From Microglena sp. YARC (taxonomy: Eukaryota > Chlorophyta > Chlorophyceae > Chlamydomonadales > Chlamydomonadaceae): 64,000 bases of DNA. The notes beneath the pieces were generated by a model. That model had not been told where the DNA came from. It worked only from the letters and a program-made list of their open reading frames with translations, and did no database searches. Shown one piece after another: positions 1 to 13,800 of the stretch (the first letter of the stretch is position 1; each line of letters opens with the position of its first letter). The position numbers and the translations under genes were made by a program. The stretch is taken from NCBI GenBank assembly GCA_022414725.1, contig CM039465.1, positions 2,321,214 to 2,385,213 of the forward strand, in the 5' to 3' direction.

Positions 1-3000
1 ACAAGAAAGGGCATAGCCAACTGTGCTATTTTGTGTTAGTGTGTTCAGGCTTAAGGGACTTGCCCAACCTTAAGAAACAGGATAGCAGCTATAAGAAACA
101 ACTGTGGAACCTGAACCTCCCAACAAATTGTAAATCCCCCCTAATAGAGGATTGCCAAAGTGGTTCTTCCAGCTGCAGCTGTCAACGTGTGATTTATGTG
201 TTAGTTGTTCAACAACCCCAGGGTAGCCAAACAGGCTAAGGGTTGCCCAACTTAAGAACAGGATAGCAGTATAGAAGCAACTGGTGCATGACCCTCAACA
301 AATTGTAAATCGCTACTAGAGCATTTGCAAAGCTGCAGCTGCAGCTGTCACGTGTGTATTTTGTGTTAGTGTTTAACAACCCCAGGTAGCAAACAGGCTT
401 AACGGGACTTGCCCACTTAAGAAAGGATGGGTATAAGAAACAAGCACTGGTAAACTGAACTCCAACAAAAATCGTAAAAATGCGCTAAATAGCAGCATTG
501 CAAAGTGGTTCTTCAGCTGCAGCTGTCAGTGTGTATTTTGTGTTAGGTGTTCACCACCCCAGGGTAGCCCCAAACAGGCTTAAGGGACTTTGCCCAACCT
601 TCTAAGAACAGGATAGCAGTATAAGAAACAAGCACTGGTGAACTGAACCTCCAACAAATTGTAAATCGCTAATAAGGCCATAGGCAAAGTGGTTCTTAGC
701 TGCAGCCTGTCAACTGTGTATTTTGTGTAGTTGCTCACACCCCAGGGGTAGTCCAAACAGCATTAAGGGACTTCCCAACCCTTAAGAACCAGGATAGGCA
801 GTATAAGAAACAAGCACTGGTGAACTGAACCTCCAACAAATTGAATAAATCGTACTAGAGTGCATTGCAAAAGTTGGCTTCTTCAGGCTTGCAAAAGTGG
901 TTCATGTGTATTTTGCTGGTTAGTGTGTTGTCACCCGTGTAATTTTTGTGTTAGTGGTCACACCCAGGGTACCCAAGGGTTAAGCCAAAACAGGCTTAAG
1001 GGACATTTGCCTAAGCGTTATTAGAACAGGTAGGCATTGGTGAACTGAGAGCACTGTGAACTGAACCTCCAACAAAATTGTAAATCGCTTAATTAGAGGC
1101 TCCCAAAGTGTTCTTCAGCTGCAGCTAACGTGTGATTGTGTTATGTGTTCACACCCCAGGTAGCCAAACAGGCTTAAGGGACTTGCCCAACCTTAAAGAA
1201 CAGGTGCATAGCGCCAGTATAAGAAACAAGCACTGGTGTGAACTGAACCTCAACAAATTGTAAATCGCTACTAGAGGCATTGCCAAGTGGTTCTTCAGCT
1301 GACAGCTGTCAGAACGTGTGTATTTTGTGTTAGTGTGTTCACACCCAGGAGTTGCCAAACAGGCTAAGGGGACTTGCCCAACCTTTCAACGGTTAAGGAC
1401 TTGCTGAACACACCTTAAGAACTGCAAGGATAGTGTGTATTTTTGGTGTCTGTGTGTCCAGTATAGACTTGCCACAAGCATAGTATAACAGCACTGACTG
1501 CTCCAAAAATTTTTGTAAATCGTAAATAGAGCTTGCAAAGTGGATGTTCAGTGCAGCTGTCAACGTGTGTATTCTTTGTGTGTGTGTCCATGGCGCCAGG
1601 GGTGCAAGCAGGTCTCTAATTGGGACTTGCCCAATCTTAGAACAGGATAGGCCAGTATAAGGACAAGCATGGTGAATGAACTGAACTGGCACTATTTGTA
1701 ATCGTAAATTAGAGGCAATTGAGAAAGTGGGTTTTAGCAGCTGCAGCTGTCAACGTGATGTATATGTTGTTGTTAGTGTGTGTTCACCACAGCCTAGGGG
1801 TAGGCAACAGGCTAGGGACTTGCCAGGCGTTAAAAAGGATAGGCAGTATAAGTAAACTAAGCAAGCACTTGGTGAACTGAACTCCACAAATTGTAAATGG
1901 CTAATAGGGCAAGTGGTGTCACAAGTGGTTCTTCAACCTGCAGCTGTCAGACAAGCATTGTGTACTTTGTGATCATAGAGGCATAGTTCTTCTTCAGCAG
2001 CCAACCAGGGGGTAGCCCCAAACCAGGACTTAAAGGTGATTTGCCAAACCTTAAGAAACGTGAAGCAAGATGTGAGCTTGAAGTGAAACCAATTGTAAAT
2101 CGGCTGTAGAGGCATTGCAAAGTGGTTTTGTCAGCTGCAGCTGTAAGTGTATTTTGTGTTAGTGTGTTCACACCACCCAAGGGTAGTAGCAAACAGGCTA
2201 TAAGGGAATTGCCCTCAAAACAAGGATAGGATGCATAATAAGAAAACAAGCACTGGTGAACTGAACCTCACAAATTGTAAATCGCTAATAGTTGATGGTT
2301 CTTCAGAGCTGCAGCTGTCAACTGTGTGTATTGTTGTGTTAGTGTGTTCAACCCCTAGGGTAGCCAAACAAAGGCTGCTTGGATTGCCAACGCTTAAGAA
2401 CAGGATAGGAGTATAAAGGAAACAAGCATGGTGACTGAACCGCTCAACAAATTGTAAATAGAGCATTGGCATTGCAGTGGTTCTTCAGGCACAGTGTACG
2501 TGTGTATTTTGTGTTTAGTGTGTTCTCACCCCCAGGGGTAGCGCAAGACAGGCTTAAGGGACTTGCCCAACCTTAAAACAGGATAGGAGTATAGAAACAG
2601 CACTGTGAACGAAACTTCCAACAATTGTAATCGTATAAGAGGCCAGTTGCAAGGTGGTTTTGAGCCTGCCAGTGGTAAAGTATGTAATTTTGTTTAGTGT
2701 GTTAACCAGGGTAGCCAACTAGGCTCAAGGGATATGCTCAACCTTAAGAACAGGATAGGCAGGTATAGAAGCATCACTGGTCGAAACCTCCAACAATTGT
2801 TAATTACTAGCAAGTATGGCATTGCCAAGTGGTTTTCAGCTGGCAGCCAGAGGGTGTATTTTCGTGCTGGTTGTTCAAGCGCTCAGTGTGGTTAGCGCGC
2901 AAATGTTCACACGTGATGCAAAGCTTACGAAAGGAATAGGAGGATGATAGGCACTGGTGAATCTTGAACGCTTCCAACAAATGTGTAAAGTGATGTCGCT

Positions 3001-3109
3001 ATAATCACAGGCATTGCAAAAGTGGTTCTGATGTACTTCTTGTTTTCAGGCTGCAGCGTGTCGAACCAAGCGAGTCCGTGTGTATTTTTGTGTTCTGTGG
3101 TGCTCCAAC

Positions 3110-3283
3110 GGCGGTGACAAACACTCTAAGAATTTAGGTATGTTCCATGCTGGACACGGGCCCTCAAGACGTTCTCTGTGAGGTTAGATACTTGCTCCAT
3201 GAGTTGAAGATCCCTGTCCGGTTACTCGTGTCGTTAGCCCATTCGTGCGTACCAGTGAGTCAGTACACAATGGTGGCGACGCG
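3110..3283. other. Non-satellite insert within satellite A
   Basis: About 170 bp between the TGTGTATTTTTGTGTT part of one monomer and the CAGGGGTACGCC part of the next does not match the monomer. No ORF, terminal repeat or target duplication is visible. It lies in the poorly resolved left part of the array, so it may be a real insertion or a read/consensus artefact. Confidence 0.4.
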
Positions 3284-3849
3284 CAGGGGTACGCCAAAGT
3301 AACAGCGCCTAAGGGTACTTGCCAGGGCACGAACTTAATCAAGGAACTAGGATAGTGGAGGCTAGTATAAGAAGAAATCAAGCATGGTTAGAACTGAACC
3401 TTTTCGCCCACAATCAGTAAGTGGTAAATCGCCCGCCTTCCGTGGCGGACGATGCTCACTAAGATACTGGCATGCATAAGTGGTTCTTCAGTGCAGCCTG
3501 GCACTGTGTGTATTTGTGTGTTTTTTGTTGTGTTTTTTTACAGTCACAGGAGCACTGGGGCAAGGGTACTTGGGGGATTAGCAACAGGCCTAAGGGATTT
3601 GCCCAATCATTATTAGAGAACCTTAAAGACAAGATAAGGATCGGTTACAGAAAACTAAGGCACCTAGGTTGAAGTCTGATAAGCACCTCCCAACAAGTTG
3701 TAAAATCGCTAATAGGCAAATCTTGCCATACCCGGCTTGCAAGTGGTTCTTCAGTCTGCAGCTGTACAACAGGTGTGTATTTGTTTGTGTATTTCGTGTG
3801 TTCACACCCCAGGAGTTGCCAAACAGGCTAAGGGGACTTGCCCAACCTT

Positions 3850-4849
3850 NNNNNNNNNNNNNNNNNNNNNNNNNNNNNNNNNNNNNNNNNNNNNNNNNNN
3901 NNNNNNNNNNNNNNNNNNNNNNNNNNNNNNNNNNNNNNNNNNNNNNNNNNNNNNNNNNNNNNNNNNNNNNNNNNNNNNNNNNNNNNNNNNNNNNNNNNNN
4001 NNNNNNNNNNNNNNNNNNNNNNNNNNNNNNNNNNNNNNNNNNNNNNNNNNNNNNNNNNNNNNNNNNNNNNNNNNNNNNNNNNNNNNNNNNNNNNNNNNNN
4101 NNNNNNNNNNNNNNNNNNNNNNNNNNNNNNNNNNNNNNNNNNNNNNNNNNNNNNNNNNNNNNNNNNNNNNNNNNNNNNNNNNNNNNNNNNNNNNNNNNNN
4201 NNNNNNNNNNNNNNNNNNNNNNNNNNNNNNNNNNNNNNNNNNNNNNNNNNNNNNNNNNNNNNNNNNNNNNNNNNNNNNNNNNNNNNNNNNNNNNNNNNNN
4301 NNNNNNNNNNNNNNNNNNNNNNNNNNNNNNNNNNNNNNNNNNNNNNNNNNNNNNNNNNNNNNNNNNNNNNNNNNNNNNNNNNNNNNNNNNNNNNNNNNNN
4401 NNNNNNNNNNNNNNNNNNNNNNNNNNNNNNNNNNNNNNNNNNNNNNNNNNNNNNNNNNNNNNNNNNNNNNNNNNNNNNNNNNNNNNNNNNNNNNNNNNNN
4501 NNNNNNNNNNNNNNNNNNNNNNNNNNNNNNNNNNNNNNNNNNNNNNNNNNNNNNNNNNNNNNNNNNNNNNNNNNNNNNNNNNNNNNNNNNNNNNNNNNNN
4601 NNNNNNNNNNNNNNNNNNNNNNNNNNNNNNNNNNNNNNNNNNNNNNNNNNNNNNNNNNNNNNNNNNNNNNNNNNNNNNNNNNNNNNNNNNNNNNNNNNNN
4701 NNNNNNNNNNNNNNNNNNNNNNNNNNNNNNNNNNNNNNNNNNNNNNNNNNNNNNNNNNNNNNNNNNNNNNNNNNNNNNNNNNNNNNNNNNNNNNNNNNNN
4801 NNNNNNNNNNNNNNNNNNNNNNNNNNNNNNNNNNNNNNNNNNNNNNNNN
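3850..4849. other. Assembly gap, exactly 1,000 N
   Basis: There are 1,000 consecutive N bases inside satellite A. The round size indicates a placeholder gap of unknown true length. The monomer frame is not informative across it, because sequence on both sides is noisy satellite. Confidence 0.99.
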
Positions 4850-7800
4850 AGAACAGGAAAAGGCAGTCTAATAACAAGCACTGCTTCGACTGAAACACCA
4901 ATAAATTGTAAACGCGTAATAGAGCAGTTGCAAAGTGGTCCTTCTCTGCAGCTGCCAACGTGTGATTTTGTGTTTAGTGTGTTTCACACTCCAGGGGTAG
5001 CCAAACAGGCTAAACGGGACTTGCCCAACCTTAAGACAGATAAGCAGTATAAAGAAACAAGCCCTGCGTGACTGAACCTCCAACAAAATTGTAAATCGCT
5101 AATAGAGCATTGCAAAAGTGGTTCTTCACATGCATGCTGTCAAACGTGTGTATTGTGTTAAGTGTGTTCACACCCCAGGGGAGCCAACAGGCTTAGGCAC
5201 TTGCCCCAACCTTAAGAATCAGGATCATAAATAATCAGAAGCCCCCCCCCCCCCCCCCCCCGGAGAGGCCAGTATAAGAAACAAGCCTGGTGAACTGATC
5301 TCCAAACAATTGATACAACTCCGTACTAGAGCATTGCAAATGGTTTCTTCAGCTTCGCGAGCTGTGTCATACGTGTGTATTTTGTGTTAGTGTGTTCACA
5401 CCCCAGGGTTAGGCCAAACAGGACTAAAGGGACTCTGCCCAAACCTAAAACAGGATAGGCATGTTATAAGAAAAACAAGCACTGGTGAACTGAGCTCCAA
5501 CCAAATTGCTAAATCGCTAATAGAGGCATTGCAAAAGTGTCTTCAGCTGCAGCTGTCAACGTGTGTACTTTGGTGTTAGTGTGTTCACCACCCCAGGGGT
5601 AGCAAACAGGCTAAAGGACTTGCCCCAACCTAAGAAACAGGATAAGGCAGTATCAAAAACAAGACACTGGTGAACTTGAACCATCAACAAGATGTAATCG
5701 CTACTAGAGGCATTGCAAATGGTTCTTCAGCTGCAGCTGTCAACGTTGTGTTTTTCCGTGTTAGTGTGTTTCACACCCCAGGGTAGCCAAACAAGGCTAA
5801 AGCGGAAACTTGCCCCAAACCTTAAAAGAAAACAGGATAGGCAGGTATAAGAAACATAGCACTGTAGCTGCATCCCAATTCAGTGTCTGAACTGAACCTC
5901 CAACAAAATTGTAAATCCTTAATAGAGGCATGGCAACAGTGGTTCTTCAGCTGCCAGCTGTCAACGTGTATATTTTGTGTTAGTGTTTCACACCCCAGGG
6001 GTAAGCCAAGACAGGCTTAAAGGACTATTGCCCGAACGCCTTTAATGAACAGGATAAGCAGTATAAGAACAAGCACTGGTTGAACTGAACCTCCAACAAA
6101 TTGTAAATCGCTAATATGAGCATTGGCCAAAGTTGATTCTCAGCTGCCAAGCTGTCAACGTGTGTATTTTGTTTAGTGTGTTCACACACCCAGGTGGTGC
6201 CAAACAGCTAAGGGACATGCCCAAACCTTAAAGGGAACAGATAGGCAGTATAAGGAAGAAACAAAGCAACTGGTGACTCGAACCTCAACAAGATTGATAA
6301 AATCGCTAATTGAGGCATTGCAAAAGTTGGTTCTTCAGCTGCCAAGCTGTCCAACGTGGTGTATTTTGTGTTAGTGTGTTTCACACCCCAGGGGGTTAGC
6401 CAAACAGGACTGTTATGAGGGACTTGCCCAACCTTAAGAAACAGGAAGGTAGTGGCAGTATAAGAAACAAGCACTGGTGAACTGAACCTCCCACAAATTG
6501 TAAATCGCTATAGAGGCATTCGCAAAGTGGTTCTTCAGCTGCAGCTGTCAACGTGGTATTTGTGTGAGTGTGTTGTCCACACCGCTAGGGTAGCTCAAAA
6601 ACAGCTTAAGGGACTGTGCCAACTTCTTAGAAACATTGGATAAGCAGGTATATTTTAGAACAAGCACTGTTGTGAACTGAACCTCCAACAGAATTGTAAT
6701 CGGCTTATAGTTGAGAAGTGCATATGGCAAAGGGTGGTTCTTCTAAGCTTTGCAGCTTCAACTGTGTGTATTTTTCTTTGTGTGAGTAGTGTTCACACCC
6801 CAGGGGTAGCCAACAGGCTTAAAGGACTTGGCCCAACCTTAAGAACAGGATAGGCAGTATATCAGAAATCAAGCACTGGTGAACTGAACCTCGCAAACAA
6901 ATCTGGTAAGCTGTCACAAGGGTCTTGCCCAACCTTAAAGATAAGAGGCTGATTGTAAAATCAAAAGTGGTTTCTTCATTCCCCAGGGGTAGCCAAACAG
7001 CGCTTAAGGACTTGCCCAGCTGGCAGAAAGCTGTGTATACTTTGTGTTATGTGTGGGTTCACACCCCAGGGTAGCCAAAACAGGTTAAGGGACTTGCCCA
7101 ACCTTAAGAACAGATAGGCAGTATGAAACAAGCACTGGTGAACTGAACCTCCAACAAATTGTAAATCGCTTTAGAGGCATTGCAATAGTGGCTTCAGCTG
7201 CAGCTGTCACGTGTGTATTTGTGTTAGTGTTTCACACCCAGGGGTAGCCAAACAGGCTTAAAGGGACTTGCCTCGAACCTTAAGAACAGGATAGGCAGTA
7301 TAAGAAACAAGCACTGGTGAACTGAACCTCCAACCAAATTGTAAATCGCTAATATTGAGGCTTGCAAAGTGTTTCTTCAAGCTGGCAGCTGTCAACGTGT
7401 GTATTGTGTTAGTTGTTCACACCCCAGGGATAGCCAAACAGGCTTAAGGGACTTGCCCAAACCTTAAGAACAGGATAGGCAGTATAAGAAAACAAGCACT
7501 GGTGAAACTGAACCTCCAACAAATTTGTAAATCGCTACTAGAGGCATTGCAAAGTGGTTCTTCAGCTGCAGCTGTCAACGTGTGTATTTTGTGTTAGTGT
7601 GTTCACACCCCAGGGGTAGCCAAACAGGCTTAAGGGACTTGCCCAACCTTAAGAACAGGATAGGCAGTATAAGAAACAAGCACTGGTGAACTGAACCTCC
7701 AACAAATTGTAAATCGCTAATAGAGGCATTGCAAAGTGGTTCTTTCAGCTGCAGCTGTCAACGTGTGTATTTTGTGTTAGTGTGTTCACACCCCAGGGTA

Positions 7801-10800
7801 GCCAAACAGGCTTAAGGGACTTGCCCAACCTTAAGAACAGGATAGGCAGTATAAGAAACAAGCACTGGTGAACTGAACCTCCAACAAAATTGTAAATCGC
7901 TACTAGAGGCATTGCAAAGTGGTTCTTCAGCTGCAGCTGTCAACGTGTGTATTTTTGTGTTAGTGTGTTCACACCCCAGGGGTAGCCAAACAGGCTTAAA
8001 GGGACTTGCCCAACCTTAAGAACAGGATAGGCAGTATAAGAAACATGCACTGGTGAACTGAACCTCCAACAAATTGTAAATCGCTAATAGAGGCATTGCA
8101 AAGTGGTTCTTTCAGCTGCAGCTGTCAACGTGTGTATTTTGTGTTAGTGTGTTCACACCCCAGGGGTAGCCAAACAGGCTTAAGGGACTTGCCCCAACCT
8201 TAAGAACAGGATAGGCAGTATAAGAAACAGCACTGGTGAACTGAACCTCCAACAAATTGTAAATCGCTAATAGAGGCATTGCAAAGTGGTTCTTCAGCTG
8301 CAGCTGTCAACGTGTATATTTTGTGTTAGTGTGTTCACACCCCAGGGGTAGCCAAACAGGCTAAAGGGACTTGCCCAACCTTAAGAACAGGATAGGCAGT
8401 ATAAGAAACAAGCACTGGTGAACTGAACCTCCAACAAATTGTAAATCGCTAATAGAGGCATTGCAAAGTGGTTCTTCAGCTGCAGCTGTCAACGTGTGTA
8501 TTTTGTGTTAGTGTGTTCACACCCCAGGGTAGCCAAACAGGCTTAAGGGACTTGCCCAACCTTAAGAACAGGATAGGCAGTATAAGAAACAAGCACTGGT
8601 GAACTGAACCTCCAACAAATTGTAAATCGCTAATAGAGGCATTGCAAAGTGGTTCTTCAGCTGCAGCTGTCAACGTGTGTATTTTGTGTTAGTGTGTTCA
8701 CACCCCAGGGGTAGCCAAACAGGCTAAGGGACTTGCCCAACCTTAAGAACAGGATAGGCAGTATAAGAAACAAGCACTGGTGAACTGAACCTCCAACAAA
8801 TTGTAAATCGCTAATAGAGGCATTGCAAAGTGGTTCTTCAGCTGCAGCTGTCAACGTGTGTATTTTGTGTTAGTGTGTTCACACCCCAGGGGTAGCCAAA
8901 CAGGCTAAGGGACTTGCCCAACCTTAAAGAACAGGATAGGCAGTATAAGAAACAAGCACTGGTGAACTGAACCTCCAACAAATTGTAAATCGCTAATAGA
9001 GGCATTGCAAAGTGGTTCTTCAGCTGCAGCTGTCAACGTGTGTATTTTGTGTTAGTGTGTTCACACCCCAGGGGTAGCCAAACAGGCTAAGGGACTTGCC
9101 CAACCTTAAGAACAGGATAGGCAGTATAAGAAACAAGCACTGGTGAACTGAACCTCCAACAAATTGTAAATCGCTAATAGAGGCATTGCAAAGTGGTTCT
9201 TCAGCTGCAGCTGTCAACGTGTGTATTTTGTGTTAGTGTGTTCACACCCCAGGGTAGCCAAACAGGCTAAAGGGACTTGCCCAACCTTAAGAACAGGATA
9301 GGCAGTATAAGAAACAAGCACTGTGAACTGAACCTCCAACAAATTGTAAATCGCTAATAGAGGCATTGCAAAGTGGTTCTTCAGCTGCAGCTGTCAACGT
9401 GTGTATTTTGTGTTAGTGTGTTCACACCCCAGGGTAGCCAAACAGGCTTAAGGGACTTGCCCAACCTTAAGAACAGGATAGGCAGTATAAGAAACAAGCA
9501 CTGGTGAACTGAACCTCCAACAAATTGTAAATCGCTAATAGAGGCATTGCAAAGTGGTTCTTCAGCTGCAGCTGTCAACGTGTGTATTTTGTGTTAGTGT
9601 GTTCACACCCCAGGGTAGCCAAACAGGCTTAAAGGGACTTGCCCAACCTTAAGAAACAGGATAGGCAGTATAAGAAAACAAAGCACTGGTGAACTGAACC
9701 TCCAACAAATTGTAAATCGCTAATAGAGGCATTGCAAAGTGTTCTTCAGCTGCAGCTGTCAACGTGTGTATTTTGTGTTAGTGTGTTCACACCCCAAGGG
9801 TAACCAAACAGGCTTAAGGACTTGCCCAACCTTAAGAACAGGATAGGCCAGTATAAGAAACAAGCACTGGTGAACTGAACCTCCAACAAATTGTAAATCG
9901 CTAATAGAGGCATTGCAAAGTGGTTCTTCAGCTGCAGCTGTCAACGTGTGTATTTTGTGTTAGTGTGTTCACACCCCAGGGTAGCCAAACAGGCTTAAGG
10001 GACTTGCCCAACCTTAAGAACAGGATAGGCAGTATAAGAAACAAGCACTGGTGAACTGAACCTCCAACAAATTGTAAATCGCTAATAGAAGGCATTGCAA
10101 AGTGGTTCTTACAGCTGCAGCTAATAGTCAACGTGTGTATTTTGTGTTAGTGTGTTCACACCCCAGGGGTAGCCAAACAGGCTAAAGGGACTTGCCCAAC
10201 CTTAAGAAACAGGATAGGCAGTATAAGAAACAAGCACTGGTGAACTGAACCTCCAACAAATTGTAAATCGCTAATAGAGGCATTGCAAAGTGGTTCTTCA
10301 GCTGCAGCTGTCAACGTGTGTATTTTGTGTTAGTGTGTTCACGCCCCAGGGGTAGCCAAACAGGCTTAATGGGACTTGCCCAACCTTAAGAACAGGATAG
10401 GCAGTATAAGAAACAAGCACTGGTGAACTGAACCTCCAACAAATTGTAAATCGCTAATAGAGGCATTGCAAAGTGGTTCTTCAGCTGCAGCTGTCAACGT
10501 GTGTATTTTGTGTTAGTGTGTTCACACCCCAGGGTAGCCAAACAGGCTTAAGGGACTTGCCCAACCTTAAGAAACAGGATAGGCAGTATAAGAAACAAGC
10601 ACTGGTGAACTGAACCTCCAACAAATTGTAAATCGCTAATAGAGGCATTGCAAAGTGGTTCTTCAGCTGCAGCTGTCAACGTGTGTATTTTGTGTTAGTG
10701 TGTTCACACCCCAGGGGTAGCCAAACAGGCTAAAGGGACTTGCCCAACCTTAAGAACAGGATAGGCAGTATAAGAAACAAGCACTGGTGAACTGAACCTC

Positions 10801-13572
10801 CAACAAATTGTAAATCGCTACTAGAGGCATTGCAAAGTGGTTCTTCAGCTGCAGCTGTCAACGTGTGTATTTTGTGTAGTGTGTTCACAACCCCAGGGGT
10901 AGCCAAACAGGCTTAAAGGGACTTGCCCAACCTTAAGAAACAGGATAGGCAGTATAAGAAACAAGCACTGGTGAACTGAACCTCCAACAAATTGTAAATC
11001 GCTAATAGAGGCATTGCAAAGTGGTTCTTCAGCTGCAGCTGTCAACGTGTGTATTTTGTGTTAGTGTGTTCACACCCCAAGGGTAGCCAAACAGGCTTAA
11101 GGGACTTGCCCAACCTTAAGAACAGGATAGGCAGTATAAGAAACAAGCACTGGTGAACTGAACCTCCAACAAATTGTAAATCGCTAATAGAGGCATTGCA
11201 AAGTGGTTCTTCAGCTGCAGCTGTCAACGTGTGTATTTTGTGTTAGTGTGTTCACCACCCCAGGGTAGCCAAACAGGCTAAAAGGGACTTGCCCAACCTT
11301 AAGAACAGGATAGGCAGTATAAGAAACAAGCACTGGTGAACTGAACCTCCAAACAAATTGTAAATCGCTAATAGAGGCATTGCAAAGTGGTTCTTCAGCT
11401 GCAGCTGTCAACGTGTGTATTTTGTGTTAGTGTGTTCACACCCCAGGGGTAGCCAAACAGGCTTAAGGGACTTGCCCAACCTTAAGAACAGGATAGGCAG
11501 TATAAGAAACAAGCACTGGTGAACTGAACCTCCAACAAATTGTAAATCGCTAATAGAGGCATTGCAAAGTGGTTCTTCAGCTGCAGCTGTCAACGTGTGT
11601 ATTTTGTGTTAGTGTGTTCACACCCCAGGGGTAGCCAAACAGGCTTAAGGGACTTGCCCAACCTTAAGAACAGGATAGGCAGTATAAGAAACAAGCACTG
11701 GTGAACTGAACCTCCAACAAATTGTAAAATCGCTAATAGAGGCATTGCAAAGTGGTTCTTCAGCTGCAAGCTGTCAACGTGTGTATTTTGTGTTAGTGTG
11801 TTCACACCCCAGGGGTAGCCAAACAGGCTTAAGGGACTTGCCCAACCTTAAGAACAGGATAGGCAGTATAAGAAACAAGCACTGGTGAACTGAACCTCCA
11901 ACAAATTGTAAATCGCTAATAGAGGCATTGCAAAGTGGTTCTTCAGCTGCAGCTGTCAACGTGTGTATTTTGTGTTAGTGTGTTCACACCCCAGGGTAGC
12001 CAAACAGGCTTAAAGGGACTTGCCCAACCTTAAGAACAGGATAGGCAGTATAAGAAACAAGCACTGGTGAACTGAACCTCCAACAAATTGTAAATCGCTA
12101 ATAGAGGCATTGCAAAGTGGTTCTTCAGCTGCAGCTGTCAACGTGTGTATTTTGTGTTAGTGTGTTCACACCCCAGGGGGTAGCCAAACAGGCTTAAGGG
12201 ACTTGCCCAACCTTAAGAACAGGATAGGCAGTATAAGAAACAAGCACTGGTGAACTGAACCTCCAACAAATTGTAAATCGCTAATAGAGGCATTGCAAAG
12301 TGGTTCTTCAGCTGCAGCTGTCAACGTGTGTATTTTGTGTTAGTGTGTTCACACCCCAGGGGTAGCCAAACAGGCTAAAGGGACTTGCCCAACCTTAAGA
12401 ACAGGATAGGCAGTATAAGAAACAAGCACTGGTGAACTGAACCTCCAACAAATTGTAAATCGCTAATAGAGGCATTGCAAAGTGGTTCTTCAGCTGCAGC
12501 TGTCAACGTGTGTATTTTGTGTTAGTGTGTTCACACCCCAGGGTAGCCAAACAGGCTAAAGGGACTTGCCCAACCTTAAGAACAGGATAGGCAGTATAAG
12601 AAACAAGCACTGGTGAACTGAACCTCCAACAAATTGTAAATCGCTAATTAGAGGCATTGCAAAGTGGTTCTTCAGCTGCAGCTGTCAACGTATGTATTTT
12701 GTGTTAGTGTGTTCACACCCCAGGGGTAGCCAAACAGGCTTAAGGGACTTGCCCAACCTTAAGAACAGGATAGGCAGTATAAGAAACAAGCACTGGTGAA
12801 CTGAACCTCCAACAAATTGTAAATCGCTACTAGAGGCATTGCAAAGTGGTTCTTCAGCTGCAGCTGTCAACGTATGTATTTTGTGTTAGTGTGTTCACAC
12901 CCCAGGGGTAGCCAAACAGGCTTAAGGGACTTGCCCAACCTTAAGAACAGGATAGGCAGTATAAGAAACAAGCACTGGTGAACTGAACCTCCAACAAATT
13001 GTAAATCGCTAATACAGGCATTGCAAAGTGGTTCTTCAGCTGCAGCTGTCAACGTGTGTATTTTGTGTCTGTGTGTCCACGCCCCAGGGGTAGCCAAACA
13101 GGCTAAAGGGACTTGCCCAACCTTAAGAACAGGATAGGCAGTATAAGAAACAAGCACTGGTGAACTGAACCTCCAACAAAGTGTAAATCGCTACTAGAGG
13201 CATTGCAAAGTGGTTCTTCAGCTGCAGCTGGCAACGTGTGTATTTTGTGTGTTTTTTACAGTCCAGGGGTAGCCAAACAGGCTAAAGGGACTTGCCCAAC
13301 CTTAAAAACAGGATAGGCAGTATAAGAAACAAGCACTGGTGAACTGAAACCCCAACAAGTTGTAAATCGCTAATAGAGGCATTGCAAAGTGGTTCTTCAG
13401 CTGCAGCTGTCAACGTGTGTATTTGTTGTGTATTCGTGGGGTTCATTGGAATAACTCGGGAAGCACTGGAGGCAATGCAGACAATAAAAGCAACCTCTGG
13501 CTGAGCATATGATATGTAGACGTTAGACTACAACACACAGTGCCTGCCACACTGTTAGGGTGCATGGACTTG

Positions 13573-13800
13573 CAACGTGTGTATTATATGTTTGCCTGTT
13601 CACACCCCAGGGGTAGCCAAAGAGGCTAAAGGGACTTGCTTAACCTTAAAAACAGGAAAGGCAGTTGAAATAACAAGCATTTGTGAACTGAGACTAGTCT
13701 CTGAGGCAACCTCAGCTGTGAAGAAACAGTCCGGCAGATTAAGCAAGGAGATGGAGAGCACAAGCATGAGCGCGAACTACCTTGTCTACCTCCACACATA
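13573..13800 (+). pseudogene. Truncated satellite A unit fused to a degenerate nucleoporin exon copy
   Basis: The first ~115 bp is a diverged satellite A unit, including CACACCCCAGGGGTAGCC. It runs without a stop into sequence encoding SEATSAVKKQSGRLSKEME. The coding part (from 13,698, after CTAG) is a copy of the exon at 14,261, which has SEAISAAKKQSGKLSKEME after CCAG. After the shared residues NYL the reading frame leaves the exon sequence and enters a Pro/Ser-rich intron-like tract. I read it as a partial duplicate of the true exon rather than a used exon, but it keeps an AG acceptor and an open frame. Confidence 0.5.

Larger units (their letters stand above)
1..13440. repeat. Satellite A, ~182-bp tandem array
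   Basis: A monomer of about 182 bp is repeated head to tail, with roughly 65-70 copies outside the assembly gap. Landmarks in order are CAGGATAGGCAGTATAAGAA, GCACTGGTGAACTGAACC, TGTAAATCGCTAATAGAGGC, the self-complementary CAGCTGCAGCTG core, CACACCCCAGGGGTAGCC and GGGACTTGCCCAACC. From about 7,400 to 13,200 the monomers are nearly identical. From 1 to about 7,400 they carry many single-base gains and losses. The last copies (13,200-13,440) diverge, with TTTTTTACAGTCC replacing the usual bases before the CCAGGGG block. A 20-base C run interrupts the array at 5,242-5,261. Monomer length is in the range of many centromeric satellites, but nothing here shows centromere function. The minus-strand ORFs of about 65 codons each span a single monomer and are not genes. 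Confidence 0.97.

Noticed and set aside
3669..5071. Long ORFs of 350-440 codons crossing the gap
   Set aside because: They are open only because N bases do not give stops.
8476..13157. Many near-identical minus-strand ORFs of 61-96 codons
   Set aside because: Each spans about one satellite A monomer (the longest about one and a half); repetition comes from the satellite, with no start context or domain.
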